From assembly GCA_910576335.1 (NCBI GenBank), contig CAJTIU010000010.1, positions 108,009 through 172,008 on the forward strand: a stretch of 64,000 nucleotides of DNA, in the 5' to 3' direction. The stretch comes from Lachnospiraceae bacterium (GTDB lineage: Bacteria; Bacillota; Clostridia; Lachnospirales; Lachnospiraceae). Numbering within the stretch: position 1 is the stretch's first letter; the number at the start of each line of letters is the position of its first letter. The position numbers and the translations under genes were made by a program. Positions 8,837-17,153 of the stretch are shown piece after piece. Under the pieces are notes generated by a model, which searched no databases, was not told the origin of the DNA, and saw only the letters and a program-made list of their open reading frames with translations.

Positions 8837-9595
8837 ATGGAGGCGTATACTGGCTTTGCCGGGGTATATGATATTTTTATGGATAATGTTCCCTATGAGG
8901 AATGGGCCGGCTATCTGTGGGAGATTCTTAGGGAATATGGAATTGAGGACGGTCTGCTCCTGGAACTTGGATGCGGCACCGGCAGTATGACGGAGTGTAT
9001 GGCAGGATATGGCTATGACATGATCGGGGTGGATTATTCTATTGAAATGCTGGAGCTGGCATGGAAGAAGAAGGAGAAGAGCGGACATGACATCTTATAT
9101 CTGAACCAGGATATGAGGGAATTTGAATTGTATGGGACAGTGCGGGCAGTGATCAGTGTCTGTGATTCCGTGAATTACATCCTGGAGGATGGCGGGCTTA
9201 CGGAGGTGTTCCGTCTTGTGAATAATTACCTGGATCCAGGTGGGATCTTTCTGTTTGATTTCAATACGGAGTATAAGTACCAGGAAGTCTTAGGCGTGCA
9301 GGTGATTGCAGAGGACCGGGAGGACTGCAGCTTTATCTGGGATAATTATTATGATGACGCAGAGCGGATCAATGAATATGAACTGACTCTCTTTATCCGT
9401 GAGGAGGAATCGGAGCTGTACCGGAAATATCAGGAGACCCATTTCCAGAGAGCATATACGCTGGAGGAGATGCGGCAGTATATTGAGGAATCGGGCCTTT
9501 TGTATGTGACTGCCTATGATGCGTATACAAGACAGTCTCCAGGGGAAAGAAGTGAGAGAATCTGTGTTGTGGCGAGAGAACAGGGAAAGGAATGA
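8837..9595 (+). CDS. Class I SAM-dependent methyltransferase
   Basis: 252 aa. Motif I LLELGCGTGSMTECMA (about residues 41-56) and post-I acidic GVDYSIEML mark the SAM site; QDMREFELYG and SVCDSVNYILEDGG follow. ACAAGGAGG precedes the ATG. The stop overlaps the hslO start by 4 bp, so the two are translationally coupled. The acceptor substrate cannot be read; small-molecule or tRNA targets are both possible. Confidence 0.9.
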   Translation: MEAYTGFAGVYDIFMDNVPYEEWAGYLWEILREYGIEDGLLLELGCGTGSMTECMAGYGYDMIGVDYSIEMLELAWKKKEKSGHDILYLNQDMREFELYGTVRAVISVCDSVNYILEDGGLTEVFRLVNNYLDPGGIFLFDFNTEYKYQEVLGVQVIAEDREDCSFIWDNYYDDAERINEYELTLFIREEESELYRKYQETHFQRAYTLEEMRQYIEESGLLYVTAYDAYTRQSPGERSERICVVAREQGKE

Positions 9596-10482
9596 TGATT
9601 AGGATGAAAGACTATATTGTAAGAGCAACAGCAGCGGACGGCCAGGCCAGGGCCTTTGCGGCTACGACAGGAGGGCTTGTGGAAGAGGCTAGGAGGCGGC
9701 ATGGCACCAGTCCGGTCGCGACGGCTGCGCTGGGCCGTCTTCTTAGTGCAGGAGCCATGATGGGAAGTATGATGAAAAATGATACGGATATGCTGACACT
9801 CCAGATCCGTTCCGGCGGACCTCTCGGAGGGATCACGGTTACGGCAGACAGCCATGCGAATGTGAAGGGATATGTGCTGAATCCGGATGTGATGCTTCCG
9901 CCGAAGAACGGCAAGCTTGACGTAGGCGGTGCAGTAGGAGTCGGCCTTCTGCAGGTAATCAAGGACATGGGGCTGAAAGAGCCCTATTCGGGACAGACAG
10001 TACTGGTAAGCAGCGAGATTGCAGAAGATCTGACTTATTATTTCGCTAATTCGGAACAGGTGCCCTCAACGGTAGGGCTCGGGGTGCTGATGGAAAAGGA
10101 CAACACGGTAAAATGCGCCGGGGGATTTATCATCCAGCTGATGCCCTTTGCGCAGGAGAAAATGATCCGGCAGCTTGAAGAAAACCTGAAAAATGTCACA
10201 TCCGTCACCGCCCTTCTGGATAAAGGCTATACGCCCGAACAGCTTTTAGAGGAGCTTTTGGGAAATCTCGGACTTGAGATCACGGACACGATAGACACCA
10301 GATTTTACTGCAACTGCTCCAAGGAACGGGTAGAGCAGGCAGTTGTAAGTATCGGAAGAAAAGATATTCAGGAAATGATTGACGACGGAAAAGATATTGA
10401 AGTCAAATGCCATTTCTGCAATACAGCATACCAGTATACGATAGAAGACCTGAAGCGCATTATCAGACACAGCAAATATTAA
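9592..10482 (+). CDS. hslO: Redox-regulated chaperone Hsp33
   Basis: Holdase chaperone activated by oxidation and unfolding in the cytosol. The length (about 296 aa) is normal. The N-terminal domain begins MKDYIVRATAADGQARAFAA. The C-terminal zinc/redox switch has the CxC (FYCNCSKE) and CxxC (CHFC) pairs. Starts at 9592, 9595 and 9604 are in frame; GGGAAAGGA fits the first two, while 9604 gives the usual family N-terminus. It overlaps the methyltransferase gene by ATGA. Confidence 0.95.
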   Translation: MMIRMKDYIVRATAADGQARAFAATTGGLVEEARRRHGTSPVATAALGRLLSAGAMMGSMMKNDTDMLTLQIRSGGPLGGITVTADSHANVKGYVLNPDVMLPPKNGKLDVGGAVGVGLLQVIKDMGLKEPYSGQTVLVSSEIAEDLTYYFANSEQVPSTVGLGVLMEKDNTVKCAGGFIIQLMPFAQEKMIRQLEENLKNVTSVTALLDKGYTPEQLLEELLGNLGLEITDTIDTRFYCNCSKERVEQAVVSIGRKDIQEMIDDGKDIEVKCHFCNTAYQYTIEDLKRIIRHSKY

Positions 10483-10563
10483 ACATTTTCCTGCAAAGTC
10501 TTATGTGGTAACGCCAAGACAGATGTTGGATATTATTATTGAGAACACGGAGGATATGGGATT

Positions 10564-12480
10564 ATGAAACATGGATTTATTAAGGCTGCGGCAGTAACGC
10601 CGGATATCCGGGTGGCAGACGTGGAATTCAACATAGAACAGATCCTAAAAAAAATAGATGAGACAACCGAAAACGGGGCGAAGATCATAGTCTTCCCCGA
10701 GCTGTGCATCACGGGATACACATGCGGAGACCTTTTTACACAGGAGCTTCTTCTCACCCAGGCGAGAAAAGCGCTCCACACAGTGGCAGAGCATACAGCA
10801 GGGAAGGACGGGCTGGTCTTTGTAGGAGTCCCCCTGGCAGTCGGAGGGGAACTCTACAATGTTGCCGCTGCATGCAGCGGCGGACGGATCCTCGGCCTTA
10901 CAACAAAAAGCTTTCTCCCCAATTACGGAGAATTCTATGAGATGCGCCAGTTCAGGCCAGGGCCTGATGAGGCGGGGGAAATCCTCTTTGACGGGGAAAG
11001 AATTCCTTTTGGCCCGAAGCTTCTCTTCGAAGCCAGGGAGCCTGCCTCCCTCATCGTATCCGCCGAGATCTGCGAGGACGTGTGGTCCCCGGTTCCCCCC
11101 AGCATCCAGGCAGCGAGAGAGGGGGCGGTAATCATCGTGAACTGCTCCGCAAGCGACGAGACCATCGGAAAGGCGGCCTACAGGAACAGCCTGATCTCCG
11201 GACAGTCCGCAAGGCTCATCTGCGGTTATGTTTACGCGAATGCCGGAGAGGGAGAGTCCACTACAGACCTTGTCTTCGGAGGTCACAACCTGATCGCCGA
11301 GAACGGAACCATACTGGCAGAGGGAAAAAGATTCGAGAACGGAGTGATCTACTCCGAGATTGACATACAGAGAATGAATAGCGAACGCCGGAAAAACACC
11401 ACCTTCCAGGCAGCAAAAGAGCGGAAGCTGATCAGAATCCCCTTCACCATAAAAAATGAAGAGACAGCCCTCACAAGAACCTTCCCCTCCAGGCCCTTCG
11501 TGCCCGCAGAGGACACAGAGCGGAAAAAACGCTGTGAGGAAATCCTCATGGTCCAGGCCATGGGTCTGAAAAAGCGTCTGTCCCACACAGGATCAAAAAG
11601 CGCAGTAGTCGGCATATCCGGAGGCCTTGACTCCACCCTCGCTCTCCTTGTAACGGCAAAGGCCTTTGATCTTCTGGGACTCCAGAGAAATCAGATCACT
11701 GCAGTCACAATGCCCTGCTTCGGAACCACGGACCGCACCTATCAGAACGCCTGCAGGATGTCAGAAAAACTCGGTGCAGACTTAAGAGAGGTGCCCATCG
11801 GTGATGCTGTACTGCAGCACTTTAAAGACATCGGGCATGACCCGGAAAACCACAGCGTGACATACGAAAACGCCCAGGCCAGGGAGCGCACCCAGGTACT
11901 GATGGACATCGCCAATCAGACCGGCGGTCTTGTGATCGGAACCGGCGATATGTCAGAATTGGCGCTTGGCTGGGCGACCTATAACGGAGACCACATGTCC
12001 ATGTACGGGGTAAATGCTTCCGTTCCCAAAACCCTGGTAAGGCATCTGGTGCACTACTACGCAGACACCTGTGAAGACAAGAGCCTGCGCGAGACGCTCT
12101 ATGACGTGCTGGACACCCCCGTAAGCCCGGAGCTTCTCCCTCCAAAAGACGGTGAGATTGCACAAAAGACAGAAGATCTGGTAGGTCCCTACGAGCTCCA
12201 TGATTTCTACCTGTACTACATGCTGCGTTTCGGCTATCCCCCGGAAAAAATCTACCGGATCGCCCGTCTCGCCTTCGCCGGGGAATACGACGATACCACC
12301 ATCGCCCGCTGGCTTCACACCTTCTACAGGAGGTTCTTCACCCAGCAATTCAAACGCTCCTGCCTCCCCGACGGCCCCAAGGTAGGAACCGTAGCCCTCT
12401 CCCCAAGAGGAGACTGGCGCATGCCAAGCGACGCCGCCATGACCCTGTGGATAAAAGAAACCGAACATCTCATCCCTTAA
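10564..12480 (+). CDS. nadE: Glutamine-dependent NAD+ synthetase
   Basis: 638 aa, two domains. The N-terminal nitrilase-type glutaminase (about 1-290) has FPELCITGYTCGD (Glu), TKSFLPNYGEFYE (Lys) and SAEICEDVW (catalytic Cys). The C-terminal synthetase has the PP-loop SGGLDSTLAL and GTGDMSELALGWATYNGDH. It uses ammonia from glutamine to amidate nicotinate adenine dinucleotide to NAD+. GGAGG lies upstream of the ATG. It is followed by a 310-bp gene-free region with a long hairpin. Confidence 0.97.
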   Translation: MKHGFIKAAAVTPDIRVADVEFNIEQILKKIDETTENGAKIIVFPELCITGYTCGDLFTQELLLTQARKALHTVAEHTAGKDGLVFVGVPLAVGGELYNVAAACSGGRILGLTTKSFLPNYGEFYEMRQFRPGPDEAGEILFDGERIPFGPKLLFEAREPASLIVSAEICEDVWSPVPPSIQAAREGAVIIVNCSASDETIGKAAYRNSLISGQSARLICGYVYANAGEGESTTDLVFGGHNLIAENGTILAEGKRFENGVIYSEIDIQRMNSERRKNTTFQAAKERKLIRIPFTIKNEETALTRTFPSRPFVPAEDTERKKRCEEILMVQAMGLKKRLSHTGSKSAVVGISGGLDSTLALLVTAKAFDLLGLQRNQITAVTMPCFGTTDRTYQNACRMSEKLGADLREVPIGDAVLQHFKDIGHDPENHSVTYENAQARERTQVLMDIANQTGGLVIGTGDMSELALGWATYNGDHMSMYGVNASVPKTLVRHLVHYYADTCEDKSLRETLYDVLDTPVSPELLPPKDGEIAQKTEDLVGPYELHDFYLYYMLRFGYPPEKIYRIARLAFAGEYDDTTIARWLHTFYRRFFTQQFKRSCLPDGPKVGTVALSPRGDWRMPSDAAMTLWIKETEHLIP

Positions 12481-12545
12481 CAGCTAGTACAATCCACACT
12501 AATGTAAAACCTTCAAGTTGACTGATACTTCCTCATTTTCACCCC

Positions 12546-12792
12546 GTAGCGGCAGTGAGAGCAGTGCAGCCAAAAAACAGCAGGGATGGACGCCCCTGTA
12601 TTCCAATGAAAACAATCAGGGGCATCCTTTGCGGAGGTGAAATCCACTGTTTACGGAAACTTAGGCGTGAGGGCATTCCCGAACGCCTTAGTTGCAGTTA
12701 ACAGTTAGTTCACCATAGCTTTGCCCCGTTTGAATGGAATACAGGGGCGTCCATCCCTGCGTCCTCATTTCACATTTACACACAGCCGCTAC
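12546..12792. repeat. 247-nt long imperfect hairpin element
   Basis: The end sequences GTAGCGGC (12546-12553) and GCCGCTAC (12785-12792) pair. Inside, a perfect 25-nt inverted repeat runs 12581-12605 against 12735-12759 (begins CAGGGATGGACGCC). Pairing continues inward with bulges (ATTCCA...GGGGCA against its complement), then ACTGTT/AACAGT, and the tip stem GGCGTGAGGG-CATT-CCCGAACGCC. No ORF fills it. It abuts the stop codon of the convergent S1-domain gene. It looks like a MITE-type palindromic element or a structured RNA; I do not recognise a known family. Confidence 0.75.
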
Positions 12793-13487
12793 AGCTTAAT
12801 ATTCTTAAAGAGCTCCCCAAGACTGGTTCCCACGCGCTCTGACTTCGGATACTCAATCTTCTCGACAGGCTCTTCCGGCACCTCTTCAAGCGCCTTCATG
12901 CTCAGACTGATCTTCCCGTCCTTCACGCCAATAATCTTAACCGATACCTCGTCCCCGATCTTAAGCACATCCTTAGGAGCCTTTACACGCTTCTGGCTGA
13001 TCTGCGACACATGAACCAGGCCGGAAAGTCCGTCCTCCAGACGGATAAATGCACCATAATTCTGAAGTGACTCAACCTTACCAGTTGTCACACTTCCAAT
13101 CTGAACGTTTGCAATCTTTTCCGCAAGTGCCTTTCTCTCTTTTTCTTTCAGAATCTCGCGTGCAGACAGGACGAGACGGCCATTTGCCTGGTCAACGTCA
13201 ATCACCTGCACTTCAATGTCTTTGAGGAGATATGTCTCCAGATCCTCAATGTAAGACAGGGACAGCTTTGAAGCCGGGATAAATCCCCTAAGCCCCTCTA
13301 CCATGGCGATCGCCCCGCCGTTCACGATTCCTTCCACCTTAACAGGAAGAACCGTTTTCTTCTCCAAATAGGACTGAACAACATTCCATGGATTCGCATC
13401 GTCAAAATGCTCTTCCAAATCTGCCATTGTCACCTCTTCGGCAGAAGCCTCCGCCTGTGTCTCTTCTCGTAATAATTCTTCACTCAT
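12789..13487 (-). CDS. S1 RNA-binding domain protein, ribosomal protein S1-like
   Basis: 232 aa with two S1 (OB-fold) domains, about 40-105 (VEGIVNGGAIAMVEGLRGFIPASKLS) and 115-185 (GSVTTGKVESLQNYGAFIRLEDGLSGLVHVSQIS), and an acidic N-terminus. It is much shorter than full RpsA, like the short S1 paralogues of clostridia. It probably binds RNA and may aid translation. The last codon sits at the foot of the long hairpin element. The 232-bp spacer to the divergent pyrophosphatase gene contains a GTCCGC/GCGGAC hairpin. Confidence 0.9.
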   Translation of the reverse strand: MSEELLREETQAEASAEEVTMADLEEHFDDANPWNVVQSYLEKKTVLPVKVEGIVNGGAIAMVEGLRGFIPASKLSLSYIEDLETYLLKDIEVQVIDVDQANGRLVLSAREILKEKERKALAEKIANVQIGSVTTGKVESLQNYGAFIRLEDGLSGLVHVSQISQKRVKAPKDVLKIGDEVSVKIIGVKDGKISLSMKALEEVPEEPVEKIEYPKSERVGTSLGELFKNIKL

Positions 13488-13666
13488 AGTAAATCCCTTC
13501 CTAATCTTAAACTGATTGGTATACGGAGTCAGCTGAATGTTTGAGCCTTCCGTCCACGTAAGCTAGTATATCATAAAAGTACCTCCTATTCCAAGAAAAA
13601 TATAGAGTTTTTTAAAATTAAGGTTGACGAAAGAATAAAAAGATGGCAATCTAAATTTAAAGAATG

Positions 13667-13690
13667 GTCCGCGGAAGCTTTCCGGCGGAC
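13667..13690 (+). other. Near-perfect palindrome upstream of the pyrophosphatase gene
   Basis: GTCCGCGGAAGCTTTCCGGCGGAC is nearly self-complementary and lies about 20 nt before the ribosome site. It could be an operator or a leader hairpin. The rest of 13488-13719 shows no gene; AAGGTTGACG near 13620 may be a -35 element, but no well-spaced -10 is clear. Confidence 0.4.
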
Positions 13691-13719
13691 ACAGGAACTG
13701 AATTTTGAGGTGAGAGATT

Positions 13720-15417
13720 ATGGGAAAAAAAGCAGAAAAAGCACAGAACACCGTTCAGACCCCTCCGGTGGGGCAGCTTGCGTCCGGCAAGGTGTATGTT
13801 GTGGGACATAAGAATCCGGATACGGATTCCATCTGTTCCGCCATTGCATATGCTGCACTGAAGCATAAGATAACAGGAAATGTATATGAGGCGAGAAGAG
13901 CCGGCCAGATCAATGAGGAGACCTCTTACGTACTGAAGCGGTTTAAGACGGATCCCCCGTCCCTTTTGTCCAATGTAAAACTACAGGTTAAGGATATTGA
14001 CATACATAAGATTGAAGGAGTGGATCCGAATGTTTCAATTAAGGAAGTGTGGGGCAAGATGGGGGAGCACCAGGTAAAGACCATCCCGGTAGTAAAAGAC
14101 GGAGAGCTTCTGGGTGTGATTACCACAGGAGATATTGCCATGTCTTACATGGACGTTCATGATAATCATATCCTGTCCGAGGCAAAGACTCAGTACAGGA
14201 ACATCTTAAAGACGCTAAATGGAACTATGCTTGTAGGAAATGAGCATGGACAATTCTCTAAGGGGAAGGTTACGATCGGGGCATCCAGCTCAGACGTTAT
14301 GGAGGAGTTTATTCATAAGGATGACCTGGTGATTGTGGGAAACCGGTATGATGCCCAGGCATGTGCTGTGGATATTGATGCAGGATGTCTTGTTGTATGC
14401 CATGGTGCCGAGGTTCCGGATGAGCTTTTAAAGAGGGCGGAGGAGCAGAGCATAGTTGTGATTCAGACGCCCTATGATACGTTTACGGCAGTCCGACTGA
14501 TTAATCAGAGTATTCCTGTAAAATATTTTATGACAAAGGGCCCTCTTACTACATTCCAGATGAATGACTACGTGGACGATATTAAGGAGGTCATGACCAA
14601 GAAAAAATACCGGGACTTCCCCATACTGGACCGTCACGGGCGGTTTAAAGGATTTATCTCCAGGCGCCGTTTCATGAATTCCAGTAAGAAGAAGGTCATT
14701 CTGGTGGACCATAATGAGAAGTCCCAGGCAGTGGATGGAATCGAGGAGGCAGAGATCGTAGAGATTATTGATCACCACAGACTGGGCAATATTGAGACCA
14801 TGGGACCGGTCTTTTTCAGAAACCAGCCAGTGGGCTGTACGGCTACCATTGTCTTTCAGATGTATGAGGAGGCGGATGTGAAGATCCCGAAGAAGATTGC
14901 CGGGCTTCTCTGTGCAGCGATCATTTCAGATACCCTTCTGTTCCGTTCCCCTACATGCACGCCGCTTGATGAAAAGACAGCCAGAAAGCTTGCGAAGATG
15001 GCAGAGATCGACCTGGAGGAAATGGCAAAGGAGATGTTTAATGCAGGAAGCAGCCTGAAGGGAAAGAGCGCAGAGGAGATCTGTTTCCAGGATTTCAAGC
15101 AGTTTACAGTAAATGATACAGTATTCGGGGTTGGACAGATTAATTCCATGAATAAGGAGGAGCTGGAGGAGATTAAAGAAACGCTTTCAGAGCATCTTCC
15201 GAAGGTTCTGACAGAGAACAAGCTTCATATGATTTATTTTATGCTGACCGATATTCTAGATGAATCCACAGAGCTTCTCTGCTGCGGAACCGGGGCGAGG
15301 GCACACATTGCAGATGCCTTTGACATCCCTGAAAATGCAGAGAAGATAGTGTTAAAGGGTGTTGTGTCAAGGAAGAAGCAGCTGATTCCTGCCCTTGTGG
15401 CGACACTGCAGCAATAG
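13720..15417 (+). CDS. Mn-dependent family II inorganic pyrophosphatase with CBS and DRTGG domains
   Basis: 565 aa. It splits pyrophosphate in the cytosol. The DHH core is split: VVGHKNPDTDSICSA near the N-terminus and EIIDHHRLGNIE after about residue 340, followed by the C-terminal DHHA2 domain. Between them lie CBS (PVVKDGELLGVITTGDIAMSY), DRTGG (about 190-255) and a second CBS (FPILDRHGRFKGFISRRRFMN). This is the nucleotide-regulated form known in clostridia, inhibited by AMP/ADP and activated by ATP or diadenosine polyphosphates. GAGGTGAGAG precedes the ATG. Confidence 0.95.
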   Translation: MGKKAEKAQNTVQTPPVGQLASGKVYVVGHKNPDTDSICSAIAYAALKHKITGNVYEARRAGQINEETSYVLKRFKTDPPSLLSNVKLQVKDIDIHKIEGVDPNVSIKEVWGKMGEHQVKTIPVVKDGELLGVITTGDIAMSYMDVHDNHILSEAKTQYRNILKTLNGTMLVGNEHGQFSKGKVTIGASSSDVMEEFIHKDDLVIVGNRYDAQACAVDIDAGCLVVCHGAEVPDELLKRAEEQSIVVIQTPYDTFTAVRLINQSIPVKYFMTKGPLTTFQMNDYVDDIKEVMTKKKYRDFPILDRHGRFKGFISRRRFMNSSKKKVILVDHNEKSQAVDGIEEAEIVEIIDHHRLGNIETMGPVFFRNQPVGCTATIVFQMYEEADVKIPKKIAGLLCAAIISDTLLFRSPTCTPLDEKTARKLAKMAEIDLEEMAKEMFNAGSSLKGKSAEEICFQDFKQFTVNDTVFGVGQINSMNKEELEEIKETLSEHLPKVLTENKLHMIYFMLTDILDESTELLCCGTGARAHIADAFDIPENAEKIVLKGVVSRKKQLIPALVATLQQ

Positions 15418-15449
15418 AGGATAAACACAAAGACAGGAAAGGAGATCCT

Positions 15450-16013
15450 ATGGGAAAACAGTTATGGAAGCCGGGTAATATGCTTTATCCACTGCCGGCA
15501 GTCATGGTAAGTACAGCAGACCTTACGGGAAATGACAATATCATTACGGTTGCATGGACAGGAACCGTGTGTACGAACCCTGCCATGCTCTATATCTCGG
15601 TAAGGCCCGAGAGGTATTCTTATCACATGCTTAAGGAGAGCGGAGAATTTGCCGTGAATCTTACGACAGAGAAGCTTGCCCGTGCCACAGACTGGTGCGG
15701 GGTCCGCTCCGGAAGAGATGTGGACAAATGGAAGGAGACAGGCCTGACCAGGGGAAAGGCACAGAAGCTTCAGTATGCACCGGTGATTCAGGAAAGCCCG
15801 GTGAATCTTGAATGTAAGGTGTGCGAGGTAAAGGAACTGGGGTCGCACCATATGTTTCTTGCAGAGGTTCTGGCAGTACAGGCGGATGAAAGTTTTATGA
15901 AGAAGGACGGAAAGTTTGAACTGAATGCTTCGGGGCTTCTTGCATATTCACATGGAGAATATTTTACTCTTGGGAAAGAGCTGGGGAGATTCGGATTTAG
16001 TGTAAAGAAATAA
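15450..16013 (+). CDS. Flavin reductase family protein
   Basis: 187 aa, FMN-binding split-barrel. Visible: YPLPAVMVSTAD, NIITVAWTGTVCTNPAMLYISVRPERYSYHMLKESGEFAVNL and ELGSHHMFLAEVLAVQAD, typical of the flavin reductase-like family. Members reduce FMN with NAD(P)H or act as flavoredoxins. AAGGAG precedes the ATG and the gene lies 32 bp after the pyrophosphatase gene, possibly on the same transcript. The electron partner is unknown. Confidence 0.9.
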   Translation: MGKQLWKPGNMLYPLPAVMVSTADLTGNDNIITVAWTGTVCTNPAMLYISVRPERYSYHMLKESGEFAVNLTTEKLARATDWCGVRSGRDVDKWKETGLTRGKAQKLQYAPVIQESPVNLECKVCEVKELGSHHMFLAEVLAVQADESFMKKDGKFELNASGLLAYSHGEYFTLGKELGRFGFSVKK

Positions 16014-16093
16014 AAAGTGTGATTTTGGTGATGGGAGGTTGCTGCTATTAAGGTGTAAAGGGTGAAGAAAAAGGGCATAATATTAAAAAATGT

Positions 16094-16181
16094 TTGCTTG
16101 TGGGCTGGGTATATGGTAAAATACAGCTAAGAAATCAAATTATTTGTTCTTTCCCCAGCTTTCAGTAAAATAAGACTGGGG
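16094..16181 (+). promoter_or_regulatory. Promoter and leader hairpin of the small ORF-GNAT pair
   Basis: TTGCTT (16094-16099), 17 bp, TAAAAT (16117-16122) form a promoter. A leader stem CCCCAG (16153-16158) / CTGGGG (16176-16181) follows, just before the first possible ATG at 16191. The 177-bp spacer from 16014 holds no other gene. Confidence 0.5.
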
Positions 16182-16229
16182 TGTTATAGTATGAAGAAGA
16201 ACTATATTTCAAAGAAGGGAGAAAAGGAA

Positions 16230-16406
16230 ATGAATGCGTGTGCAATGAAGCCTAGTTTACCATTTATTACAAATACTGCATTGGCTAGAACTCCGGCATC
16301 TGAAGACAACAGGAAGATGACCGAGTTTATAAATTCTCATGATTTTTTCTTTGAGGTTGATTCTGATGGAAAATTGATAAGTACTGTAGCAAATAAAGGG
16401 AAATAA
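16230..16406 (+). CDS. Small protein paired with GNAT gene, candidate antitoxin
   Basis: 58 aa from ATG 16230, which has GGGAGAAAAGGA upstream; an in-frame ATG at 16191 would add 13 residues. The sequence begins MNACAMKPSLPFITNTALAR and ends SDGKLISTVANKGK. I see no ribbon-helix-helix pattern such as the DUF1778 antitoxins that normally precede GNAT toxins. Its stop is one base from the GNAT start, so the genes are coupled. The region is clearly more AT-rich than its neighbours, suggesting transfer. Antitoxin role is inferred from position only. Confidence 0.6.
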   Translation: MNACAMKPSLPFITNTALARTPASEDNRKMTEFINSHDFFFEVDSDGKLISTVANKGK

Positions 16407-16407
16407 G

Positions 16408-16950
16408 ATGATAATTGAAAAATATACAAGAGAATATGAAAATTTAAGGGACAGTTTTAAATGTGGAAACAATATTATTGATAATTTTTTGAGGGAAGGT
16501 AATGCTTTGAATGAGAACCAAGGCATTACTTATGTGATGTTGTCTGATAAGAGGGATGTCATAATTGGATATTATAATATTGAAGTTGGAAGAATCGACC
16601 AAAGAGAAGAAGTTGGCAACAATATTTTTTATAGACCTATGGGAGGAACGGTTAATATAAACTATCTTGCAATACATAGAGATTTTCAAGGGATAAAAGT
16701 TGCGACAGTAGATGATAAAAACATTTATCTTGGAGATATCCTTTTGAATGATTGTGAGAGACGAATTCTCAGTTTAAGAAAACAAGTTGGAATTACTTTT
16801 ATTACTCTGTATTCTACAAACGAGGGGTATCATCTATATAAAGGACGAAATAGTTATGAGGATTTTGAAGATGATATGAGTACGTTTGTTCAGGAAAGTG
16901 ATCAAAAATGTTTTAAGCTATATAAATGTATTGATGATATAGTTGAGTGA
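16408..16950 (+). CDS. GNAT-fold acetyltransferase, toxin-like
   Basis: 180 aa. It resembles TacT/AtaT-type GNAT toxins that acetylate aminoacyl-tRNA: FKCGNNIIDNFLREGNALNE near the N-terminus, then VIIGYYNIEVG, NYLAIHRDFQGIKVA (acetyl-CoA loop) and ITLYSTNEGYHLYKGRNSYEDF near the C-terminus. Codon use is AT-rich against its neighbours. It directly follows a small ORF in the toxin-antitoxin arrangement. An ordinary N-acetyltransferase remains possible, since the toxic target cannot be seen. Confidence 0.72.
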   Translation: MIIEKYTREYENLRDSFKCGNNIIDNFLREGNALNENQGITYVMLSDKRDVIIGYYNIEVGRIDQREEVGNNIFYRPMGGTVNINYLAIHRDFQGIKVATVDDKNIYLGDILLNDCERRILSLRKQVGITFITLYSTNEGYHLYKGRNSYEDFEDDMSTFVQESDQKCFKLYKCIDDIVE

Positions 16951-17056
16951 ATAGGGCATATCGGATGTAAAGTCTGATGTGCTCTTTTTTATGATTTTTC
17001 AGAGGTTGGGTACCGCATTAAAGGATTACGAATATCTCAAGTTTAAGGGAAAAAAG

Positions 17057-17100
17057 GAACCCCCGCGCTATCGGAACAATGGCGGAGGGTTCTTTTCTTT
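17057..17100 (+). terminator. Terminator after the GNAT gene
   Basis: GAACCCCCGC pairs with GCGGAGGGTTC (17057-17092) and is followed by TTTTCTTT. It separates the GNAT pair from the convergent MATE gene. Confidence 0.8.
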
Positions 17101-17153
17101 ACGATACAGGAAAGCCTCGCTCCCCTGTATCACAAGATTTATGTATCCTCACA

